Source: JANYGM01 sp043764015 (lineage in GTDB: Bacteria > Bacteroidota > Bacteroidia > Cytophagales > Thermonemataceae). From it: DNA of 53,850 bases. The stretch spans positions 1-53,850 of the forward strand of contig JAYUKY010000043.1 of the NCBI GenBank assembly GCA_043764015.1. The letters run 5' to 3'. Below the pieces are notes generated by a model that had not been told where the DNA came from, made no database searches, and was given only the letters and a program-made list of their open reading frames with translations. Of this stretch, positions 26,471-33,733 are shown piece by piece. The position numbers were made by a program, and so were the translations under genes. The first letter of the stretch is position 1; each line of letters starts with the position of its first letter.

Positions 26471-29416
26471 ATGTTAGACATTTATAGCTCGTCTGCGGGG
26501 TCGGGCAAAACCTACACACTCACTCGTGAATACCTACAACTTGCCCTCAATAATTCTCCTCAAACGGGCGCATTTGATAGCAATTATTTTAAAAGTATTT
26601 TGGCAATTACGTTCACCAATGATGCCGCAAATGAAATGAAAAGCCGCATTACGACAATGTTGCGCTACTTTTATGAGCAAAATCCAAGTGGTGATTTTAT
26701 GCTCAATCAAATACAAGAAAATATAAATGCAAGAAATAAAACAAAAGCAGAAAATAACAAAGAAAATCTACCAAAAGAAATAGACCAAATAGAGCTTAGA
26801 AGACGTGCCAAAGACGTTTTTATGAAAATTATCTATGATTATTCTGATTTTTCTGTGAGTACTATTGATACATTTGCTAATAAAGTCGTGGCTGCCTTCA
26901 CGCAGGAGCTAAATATGCCTTTTAATTATGCTACGGAGGTTTCTACTGATGAAGTTTTGCACGTTGTGGCGGATAATATTTTGAGCAAAGTAGGTGAAAC
27001 AGAAAATCATAATGCAGATTTAACGGGTTTTATGGTAGAATATGCGCTTTTTTTGGCAAAAGAAGGCAAAAGTTTTAAAAGAATTTCTAATAATTTGGCT
27101 GAATTTGGAAACGCTATTTTGTCCGAAAATGCCACAGAAGCCGTAAAAAAACTTTCTGCATTTACGCTCAAAGATTTTATTTTTATCAAAGAACAAATAA
27201 AAAAAGAACTTGGAATTGTAGAAAAACTACTCCACGACTGTGCAAGCAACGTAAAAACTGCCATAGAAAACGAAAAACTAACTGTTGAGCATTTTAAGTA
27301 CAAAACAAGCGGAAGTATTTATGTTTATTTCTTTAAAATTATTAAGAAAAAATTTGCAGAATTTATTGCTGACAAACACACACGCCCCAATACATTGCGT
27401 AAAGAAGGCTGGATGGGTGATTTGAACGCAGAATTAACGCAAAAAATGGAAAGTATCAGAAAAATTGTTGAAGAGAATTTTGACACAATGGAAACTACTA
27501 GAAAAGCAGGTCAGGAAAATTATGTTTTATACAAAAATATTGAACAACAATTTTTTAATACCTCGCTAATCAACGAGTTACAAGAAGGACTGACACAATA
27601 CCAAGACGACACTAACATCAATCTTATCAGCAACAATAACAAACGTATTGCGACTATTGTCCAAAATGAGCCTGTGCCGTTTATTTATGAAAGAATTGGG
27701 GAAAAATATCATCATTTGCTTGTTGACGAGTTCCAAGATACGTCTGTTTTGCAATGGGAAAATTTGCTTCCACTCATAGAAAATAGCCTTGCACAAGAAA
27801 ATTTTAATATGCTTGTGGGAGATGTAAAACAGTCTATTTACCGTTGGAGAGGCGGAAAAATGCAACAAATGCTTTATCTTTATAAAAAAGATTTGGATAA
27901 ATTATTGCCCAAAAAAGAGGAAGACCAGCAAGATGCTAACGAAATACTTGAAGAAAATTCATTTTTGGAAGACAGATACAACAACATCAAAGGGCATATT
28001 CAGGCTAAAAATTTGATTACTAATTTTCGTAGTACAAAGGAAATAGTAGATTTTAATAATGATTTTTTTACAGTATTAAGAGAAAACTTAGCCGTAGATA
28101 AAACTTCACCAGATAAATACTTAATAAATAGCATTTATGATGAGGATTTTCAGCAAGAAGCCTCGCCCAATATCAAGGCAAAAGGAGAGGTGCGTATTGT
28201 TTTTAAAAATGCTAAAAGTGATGAAGAAACGACAGACACAAAAGACAGTGATTTTTTTAATAATGGAGTTTTTACAGAAATTGACGACATCATAATCAAT
28301 TCGCTCAAAAAAGGCTTTTCTTACAAAGATATTGCTATTATTTGTAAGAAAAATGATAATGCTTGTTTGGTTGCGACACATCTCAAAAGCAAAAATATTC
28401 CTATTGTATCAAAAGAATCTTTGCTGATTGCGTCTAATGAAGTGGTTTGTATGCTTATATCATTTATGAAAGTGCTTGCAAAACCTGATTATAGTATTGC
28501 AAAAGCGGAAGCCTTGTATCTTTTTCATAAGGAAATCAAACACGAAATCCCTGATACGAAAATAAATGAGGAAATCAGAAACGTGATTTATGACCACAAA
28601 AATAGCCTTTCACACTTTTTTGATTATGTCAAAAAAAATGGTTTTCATGTTAAATATGAAGTTATTTTGTCGCTTAGTTTGTACGAAATAGTGGAAGAAT
28701 TGTTGGTTGCTTTGAAGGTTTATAAAAATATTTCCAAAGGGCAAGAGTATGTTTTTCGTTTTTTGGATTATGTGCTTGAATTTAGTCAAAAAAGCAATGA
28801 TTTGTCAGAATTTTTGGAAGATTGGGACACCAAACGCAAGAAAATTAGCATACAAACGCCCAAAGATATTGATGCCGTAACGCTGATTACTATTCACAAA
28901 TCTAAGGGTTTGGAGTTTCCTGTCGTGATTGTGCCTTTTGCTAATTGGCAATTTGGCATAAAAAGTGGCTCTACTTTTTGGGTGAAATTACCAAAAGAAA
29001 CACTTCCAACTGACGAGAATAACCATAGTATTTGCAATATTTTGTATCCAACAAGCAAGGAAAAAAATGGTGATTTGACAAAATTACAACTTGAAACAGA
29101 AAAAAGTGAGGTTACTTTAGAGATTGTAAACCAACTTTACGTGGCTTTTACTCGTGCCGTTTATGATTTGCATATCATCACCAAAGCATCTAAAAGCACA
29201 ACTACAATAGCAAGTTGGTTGAAGTATTTTATTACGCAAAAAACTGGTTATACAGGTGATTTTGACAATTTTACTTGTCCTTTTCCAGAAAAAGTAAGCA
29301 ATGAAATTGTCCAAATTACTCACGAACACAAGGAAAAAACTTTATCAAATTTTGAGTTAAAAAGCGTGACTTCTAGCAATAAATATAAAAATTTGCATTT
29401 GAAAAAAGCCACCTAA
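26471..29416 (+). CDS. AddA/RecB-like UvrD-family helicase, possibly C-terminally short
   Basis: The 981-residue protein is a UvrD/Rep-type superfamily 1 helicase of the AddA/RecB group. Walker A SSAGSGKTYT is at 7-16. The DEFQDTS box lies near residue 418, followed by GDVKQSIYRWRGG, and the later motifs include VTLITIHKSKGLEFPVVIVP and VAFTRA. It should unwind DNA ends for recombination repair. I see no C-terminal PD-(D/E)XK nuclease, and the protein ends abruptly (NLHLKKAT) about 80-100 residues before many relatives. No AddB partner lies in the window. Its stop is inside a hairpin shared with aroB. Confidence 0.9.
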   Translation: MLDIYSSSAGSGKTYTLTREYLQLALNNSPQTGAFDSNYFKSILAITFTNDAANEMKSRITTMLRYFYEQNPSGDFMLNQIQENINARNKTKAENNKENLPKEIDQIELRRRAKDVFMKIIYDYSDFSVSTIDTFANKVVAAFTQELNMPFNYATEVSTDEVLHVVADNILSKVGETENHNADLTGFMVEYALFLAKEGKSFKRISNNLAEFGNAILSENATEAVKKLSAFTLKDFIFIKEQIKKELGIVEKLLHDCASNVKTAIENEKLTVEHFKYKTSGSIYVYFFKIIKKKFAEFIADKHTRPNTLRKEGWMGDLNAELTQKMESIRKIVEENFDTMETTRKAGQENYVLYKNIEQQFFNTSLINELQEGLTQYQDDTNINLISNNNKRIATIVQNEPVPFIYERIGEKYHHLLVDEFQDTSVLQWENLLPLIENSLAQENFNMLVGDVKQSIYRWRGGKMQQMLYLYKKDLDKLLPKKEEDQQDANEILEENSFLEDRYNNIKGHIQAKNLITNFRSTKEIVDFNNDFFTVLRENLAVDKTSPDKYLINSIYDEDFQQEASPNIKAKGEVRIVFKNAKSDEETTDTKDSDFFNNGVFTEIDDIIINSLKKGFSYKDIAIICKKNDNACLVATHLKSKNIPIVSKESLLIASNEVVCMLISFMKVLAKPDYSIAKAEALYLFHKEIKHEIPDTKINEEIRNVIYDHKNSLSHFFDYVKKNGFHVKYEVILSLSLYEIVEELLVALKVYKNISKGQEYVFRFLDYVLEFSQKSNDLSEFLEDWDTKRKKISIQTPKDIDAVTLITIHKSKGLEFPVVIVPFANWQFGIKSGSTFWVKLPKETLPTDENNHSICNILYPTSKEKNGDLTKLQLETEKSEVTLEIVNQLYVAFTRAVYDLHIITKASKSTTTIASWLKYFITQKTGYTGDFDNFTCPFPEKVSNEIVQITHEHKEKTLSNFELKSVTSSNKYKNLHLKKAT

Positions 29417-29432
29417 TTCTAAAGATGGCTTT
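29405..29432. terminator. Short hairpin covering two convergent stop codons
   Basis: AAAGCCA (29405-29411) pairs with TGGCTTT (29426-29432), with A and T tracts outside. The stop codons of the helicase gene and aroB both fall in or at the edge of the hairpin, so the two genes share one terminator. Confidence 0.6.
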
Positions 29433-30516
29433 ATTTTCTGTAGTAATCCAAAGCCTCAATAATCATATTTTCAGTAATAATATTGCCAAAACTTGCCTTT
29501 CCAATATCCTCCAAAAGCACACAGTTGATGTTTTTGGAGGTGTTTTTTTTGTCTTGTGCCATATTTCCCAAAATTATTGGATAAGTATCAGCATCAAGTT
29601 TTATTTTCGTATAATTTTTTTTGAGAAAAACGGCTATTTTCTCAAAATCTTCTTTGCTAATTTTGCCTAATTTCCAAGAAATATAGCTTTCCATAAGCAT
29701 TCCTGCTACTACAGCTTCTCCGTGAAGTAGCCACTTTTTCTCTGGATTTGTCATAAAAAAATAGCTTTCTATGGCGTGTCCAATAGTATGACCAAAATTT
29801 AGTATTTGTCTTATTCCTTGTTCTTTAAAATCTTCTAAAACAATATTTTTCTTGATATTGACAGAATGAGAGATGATTTTTTGGAAATATTCTGCTTGCA
29901 TTTTGGGAGAAATTTCATTGATATTTTGCTTAGAAATCTCTTCAAACATCATTTTATCCGCAATCAAACAATGTTTAATTATTTCCGCAAAACCTGAATA
30001 AATTTGTTTCTGTGGAAGTGTTTTTAAAAATTCTACCTCAATAAAAACTGCCTTTGGCTCACAAAAAACGCCAATTTGATTTTTGAAATTACCAAAATCA
30101 ATACCTAATTTTCCGCCTACACTTGCATCTACCTGTGCCAAAAGCGTTGTAGGGATTTGGATAAAATCAATACCACGTTTGTAGGTAGCAGCGCAAAAAC
30201 CGCCCATATCACCCAAAACACCACCTCCTAAGTTGATTAGAAGAGCTTTTCTATCCAAATTAAGGTCAGTAAATTGTCGCCAAATTTTTTCACAAGTTTT
30301 GAGTGTTTTATTTTTCTCACCGCTTTTAATCTCAATAATAGGAAACAAAGGAGTTTGAGTATCTTTTGATGAATATTCTGACAAATATTTTAGCAAAATA
30401 GGCAAACAATGTTTTTTAGTATTTTCATCAACTAAAATAACCGTTTGTGTGTATTTATGTGTAAAAAATTGCTCATTGAACCATGTAGCAAAGTTTTCTA
30501 AGGAGAAAAATAACAT
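29431..30516 (-). CDS. aroB: 3-dehydroquinate synthase
   Basis: AroB converts DAHP to 3-dehydroquinate in the shikimate pathway, using NAD and a divalent metal. The 361-residue protein has the conserved GGGVLGDMGGFCAATYKRGI, PTTLLAQVDASVGGK and GFAEIIKH sequences, with the metal ligands within GHTIGHAIE and the later HGEAV. Length is normal. It follows the polysaccharide deacetylase gene on the minus strand after an 80-bp gap made of two heptad arrays; one promoter may serve both. No other shikimate gene is nearby. Confidence 0.96.
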   Translation of the reverse strand: MLFFSLENFATWFNEQFFTHKYTQTVILVDENTKKHCLPILLKYLSEYSSKDTQTPLFPIIEIKSGEKNKTLKTCEKIWRQFTDLNLDRKALLINLGGGVLGDMGGFCAATYKRGIDFIQIPTTLLAQVDASVGGKLGIDFGNFKNQIGVFCEPKAVFIEVEFLKTLPQKQIYSGFAEIIKHCLIADKMMFEEISKQNINEISPKMQAEYFQKIISHSVNIKKNIVLEDFKEQGIRQILNFGHTIGHAIESYFFMTNPEKKWLLHGEAVVAGMLMESYISWKLGKISKEDFEKIAVFLKKNYTKIKLDADTYPIILGNMAQDKKNTSKNINCVLLEDIGKASFGNIITENMIIEALDYYRK

Positions 30517-30519
30517 TTT

Positions 30520-30554
30520 GAAGTGTGAGATGTCAGGTGTGAAGTGTGAATTAT
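30520..30554. repeat. Heptad array upstream of aroB
   Basis: Plus-strand 7-mers GAAGTGT, GAGATGT, CAGGTGT, GAAGTGT, GAATTAT. In gene orientation the array ends 3 nt before the aroB ATG. Confidence 0.88.
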
Positions 30555-30573
30555 TATATTTTATTTAGAAGTT

Positions 30574-30601
30574 TTAATTCATAATTACTAATTATTTATA
30601 A
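30574..30601. repeat. Second heptad array in the deacetylase-aroB gap
   Basis: TTAATTC, ATAATTA, CTAATTA, TTTATAA. The last unit overlaps the stop codon of the deacetylase gene. The unit differs from the neighbouring array but resembles those before trxB and the HEAT-fusion gene. Confidence 0.65.
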
Positions 30602-31219
30602 TTTTTCAAAAGTAAATCCCAATTCGTGGAAATGTGCCAAGTACTTTGGTAAGACAAAATAAAGATTTTTCTTTGCTTTCTCGCTGTCGTGGAAGACAAT
30701 AATAGAGCCATTTTCTGTACTTTCTATTGATTTTTTTAGGCATTTTTCAGACTTCAAACGGGCATCATAGTCGTGGGAAAGTACGCTCCACAGGATAATA
30801 TCATAGTTTTTTTGCAAAATCTCGTATTGTTTTGGACTAAGACGACCATAAGGAGGACGAAATAAATTATTAGAAATGTTGTACTTTTGAAGAACTTCAG
30901 CACACGTAATAATATTGTCAGAATAAGTGTTTTCAGCGTATTTCCAACCGTTTAGATGGTTATGTGTATGATTAGCAACTGTATGATTAGCCGCCAAAAT
31001 TTTCTCAAAAACACTAGGATTTTTAATGATATTCTCACCCACACAAAAAAAAGTAGCCTTTGCGTTGTACTTTGCAAGTTCTTCTAAAACCCACTCTGTA
31101 ACGACTGGAATAGGTCCATCATCAAAAGTAAGGTAAATTTTCTTCTCCAAAATGTCTTTCTGCCAAGTAACACTCGTAAATATTTTTTGTAGAAAAATAG
31201 GCGTTTTGAAGAAATACAT
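30596..31219 (-). CDS. Polysaccharide deacetylase (NodB domain)
   Basis: NodB-domain enzymes remove acetyl groups from chitin-like or peptidoglycan sugars with a divalent metal. The 207-residue protein carries all main motifs: TFDDGP at 31-36 (catalytic base and metal Asp), the metal-binding NHTHNH, RPPYG, and VFHDS near the end. There is no clear cleaved signal peptide; the first ~18 residues are mildly hydrophobic. It lies upstream of aroB on the same strand. A degenerate heptad run (GAGGTGT, GATAGAT from 31225) sits before its start. Confidence 0.93.
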   Translation of the reverse strand: MYFFKTPIFLQKIFTSVTWQKDILEKKIYLTFDDGPIPVVTEWVLEELAKYNAKATFFCVGENIIKNPSVFEKILAANHTVANHTHNHLNGWKYAENTYSDNIITCAEVLQKYNISNNLFRPPYGRLSPKQYEILQKNYDIILWSVLSHDYDARLKSEKCLKKSIESTENGSIIVFHDSEKAKKNLYFVLPKYLAHFHELGFTFEKL

Positions 31220-31334
31220 TTTATGAGGTGTGATAGATGTAAATAATTAGGAATTAATACAAAAGTAACAAAATAAAAACGGATATTTTATAAAAATATT
31301 TCGTTTAATTTATGAGAAATCTATTAAATCATAC

Positions 31335-32537
31335 TTAAATTGTTGCCTTTTTCACGCTACGAGCCAAGAAAATAGCCGCAATAGTCATAAAAACAGCTAA
31401 ATAGCCCAATAAAACAAACCCTAAAATTTCTTTAGTTTGTGGATTTTGTGTTATCATCATTCCACCAATAATAGATGCCGTAGCCGTTCCTAATTGGTTG
31501 ATAGATGATTGCAAACTCATAAAAGTTCCCCTAAATTTCGGTTCTACTAGCCCAGAAATCATTGTTTGTGCAGGTATCATTCTGCCACCAGAAAAAATGA
31601 AAAACAAAGCAGAAAACACCAAAACTACGCTTATATGAATTTTAGGCATATTCGTAAGTGCAAATATAGGCACACACGCCACCGCAAGTAGGCACGTAAG
31701 CACCGTTGCGCCCCCAAAACGGTCTGTTAGTTTTCCTATAAAACGAGAGGCAAAAAACATCAGTCCACCACCTACCATATAAACATAGATGGTTTCTTTT
31801 TGCGTAAAACCAACATTATTAACAAGATACGGATTTAGGCTAGGAATAATCAAGAAATGACCTGTGATGAGTAGCATCATTAGCAAAGTAGCACGCAAAC
31901 GGTTGGGGTTTTCGTACATCATTTTCAGGGCTTCTTGTGGCGTTTGTCTTTCACTTTTAGAAAGTAAATGTTTGTTCATTTGTGGAATATAAGCATTTAA
32001 GAGAAAAATAACGCCTGCTCCAACAACACCTAAAAAGATAAAAGGAGCGTGCCAATTATACAAATCAGCAATGAACATTCCAAAAGGTACACCCAACGCA
32101 GATGCCAGCGGAAAAGCCGACATCACAATTCCCATAGCCACGCCTCTGCGTTCAAATGGTACTAAATCAGCAATAATAGATAAAACAATAGCATTTACAC
32201 AGCCACCAAAAAGCCCTGTAATAGAACGCATTAAGACCAAAGTTTCGTAATTTGGTGCAAAAGCACAAAGAATAGTTCCTATAATAAAACCTATATAACT
32301 TATCAGAATAGCTTTTTTTCTGTCAAATCTATCTATCCAAAAAGCTCCTGCAAAACTAGAAATAGAGGCTGCAATAGTGTAGGAGGCAACAATAATACTA
32401 AATTGTTTAGGCGTAATATCAAAAATTTTCATAATCATATCACCCATAGGCATCACAATCATAAAATCCATAATATGTATAAAACTGACAAAAGCCAATA
32501 TATAAAGAACAAGTTTTTCGTTTTTAACGGAATACAT
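31335..32537 (-). CDS. MFS transporter
   Basis: The 400-residue protein has twelve predicted helices and major-facilitator features: the loop WIDRFDRKKAILISY after helix 2, helix 4 LMRSITGLFGGC, and GKLTDRFGG in the second half. It looks like the DHA1-type drug or metabolite antiporter group; the substrate is not apparent. The start at 32537 (MYSVKNEK) is chosen because an upstream ATG at 32612 would translate the heptad array (giving TPHTSHLK). The gene is alone on the minus strand, divergent from the DivIVA gene. Confidence 0.93.
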   Translation of the reverse strand: MYSVKNEKLVLYILAFVSFIHIMDFMIVMPMGDMIMKIFDITPKQFSIIVASYTIAASISSFAGAFWIDRFDRKKAILISYIGFIIGTILCAFAPNYETLVLMRSITGLFGGCVNAIVLSIIADLVPFERRGVAMGIVMSAFPLASALGVPFGMFIADLYNWHAPFIFLGVVGAGVIFLLNAYIPQMNKHLLSKSERQTPQEALKMMYENPNRLRATLLMMLLITGHFLIIPSLNPYLVNNVGFTQKETIYVYMVGGGLMFFASRFIGKLTDRFGGATVLTCLLAVACVPIFALTNMPKIHISVVLVFSALFFIFSGGRMIPAQTMISGLVEPKFRGTFMSLQSSINQLGTATASIIGGMMITQNPQTKEILGFVLLGYLAVFMTIAAIFLARSVKKATI

Positions 32538-32540
32538 TTT

Positions 32541-32568
32541 GAGGTGTGAAGTGTGAGGTGTGAAGCAT
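32541..32568. repeat. Heptad array upstream of the MFS gene
   Basis: GAGGTGT, GAAGTGT, GAGGTGT, GAAGCAT on the plus strand. In gene orientation it ends 3 nt before the ATG at 32537. Confidence 0.88.
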
Positions 32569-32634
32569 TTTCTTTCGTAGAATTTATAAATATTTAAATT
32601 ATTGATTATCAATTATTTACTACATTTTATATTC

Positions 32635-32662
32635 GTAATTGATAATTGACAATTGATAATTG
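32635..32662. repeat. Heptad array in the MFS-DivIVA gap
   Basis: GTAATTG, ATAATTG, ACAATTG, ATAATTG. It is one of three arrays in this 322-bp divergent gap, which otherwise is very AT-rich and holds one -7-like box (TATTTTTG, 32708-32715) without a spaced TTG. Confidence 0.85.
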
Positions 32663-32812
32663 ATTAACATTCACTAATTACAAACAAAATATTATCAAAA
32701 AAATTGCTATTTTTGTAAAATTTTACGTAAAAATATTATTAACTAAAAAATGAAAATTAAATAATTTAATCTTTTGTTTTTTACAATAGCTTAGTAATCA
32801 GGGTTTTGAGTT

Positions 32813-32840
32813 CGTACCTCGTACCTCTTATTTCGTACTT
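32813..32840. repeat. Heptad array upstream of the DivIVA gene
   Basis: CGTACCT, CGTACCT, CTTATTT, CGTACTT, ending about 20 nt before the ATG at 32860. The unit is the inverse of those at 10525-10559 and 14874-14901. Confidence 0.85.
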
Positions 32841-32859
32841 CTTCCTAAACAACGCACTT

Positions 32860-33546
32860 ATGAAAATTACCCCAATAGAAATCCGCCAGAAAACCTTTGA
32901 AAAAGTGTTCAGAGGTTATGATAAAGAAGAAGTTGATGCTTTTTTGCAAACACTTTCCCAAGAGTGGGAGCGTGTCAATGGCGACATACGTGAGCATAAA
33001 GTAAAACTAGAAATAGCAGAAAAAGACGTAAATAAACTGCGTGAAATGGAATCTTCTTTGTTTCGTACCCTAAAAACGGCGGAAGATTCTAACAATAATT
33101 TGCTTGAACAATCTAAAAAAGAAGTTGAACTTAAAGTAAAAGAAGCGCAACTAAACGCAGAAGAAATCCTTGCAGATGCCCGCACACAAGCAAAAGCCAT
33201 TATACAAAAAGCTGAATATAAGGCTCGTACAACTATGCAGGAACTTTTAGGAGAAATGAAAAACTTAGAAAGAGATTATAAGATGCTTGAAAGTCAGAGA
33301 GAAAATCTTTCACAAGAAATGCGTAATATGATGCTTTCTGTGCTAGAAAAGCTGTCTAGAAATGAAACTAAAACCGCCCAAACAGATTTTTCAGAGAAAA
33401 TAAAACACGTTCAGAATACTATTACAGAAGAAGAGGAAAAAGCAGAAGCTAAACGTATGGCAGAACGTCTATCTGATGACAACCTGCGCACAGAGCTAAA
33501 AACCAATAGAACTGAATATAATAACTCGTTTTTTGATAATATTTAG
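32860..33546 (+). CDS. DivIVA-domain coiled-coil protein
   Basis: The N-terminus MKITPIEIRQKTFEKVFRGY followed by DKEEVDAFL is the DivIVA/GpsB membrane-curvature-binding domain. Residues ~35-200 form a long coiled coil (for example ELKVKEAQLNAEEILADART). At 228 residues it fits the Bacteroidota DivIVA-domain group. In other bacteria these proteins scaffold cell division and polar growth; the role here is inferred. The ATG at 32860 is used because a start at 32806 would translate the heptad array and displace the domain from the N-terminus. Confidence 0.9.
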   Translation: MKITPIEIRQKTFEKVFRGYDKEEVDAFLQTLSQEWERVNGDIREHKVKLEIAEKDVNKLREMESSLFRTLKTAEDSNNNLLEQSKKEVELKVKEAQLNAEEILADARTQAKAIIQKAEYKARTTMQELLGEMKNLERDYKMLESQRENLSQEMRNMMLSVLEKLSRNETKTAQTDFSEKIKHVQNTITEEEEKAEAKRMAERLSDDNLRTELKTNRTEYNNSFFDNI

Positions 33547-33704
33547 AATAATACTATATATACTTCTCAAAACTATCTATAGTATTGATTTTAGGCAATT
33601 TTTATGGAAAAATAAGTATTTTTAAAACGAAATTAAAAGAAAATTTTGCCAATTCCACAAAAATTTTTAACTTTCCGAGATAATACGTAGTAAAAGTGTA
33701 TTCT

Positions 33705-33732
33705 ACATCACACATCATATATCACATATCAA
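33705..33732. repeat. Heptad array abutting the 943-residue protein gene
   Basis: ACATCAC, ACATCAT, ATATCAC, ATATCAA, ending 1 nt before the ATG at 33734. Confidence 0.85.
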
Positions 33733-33733
33733 A

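Noticed and set aside
32541..32612. Longer N-termini for the MFS and RRM proteins (ATGs at 32612 and 48966)
   Set aside because: Both extensions translate a heptad array, giving PHTSH in each, so they are artefacts of the repeats.
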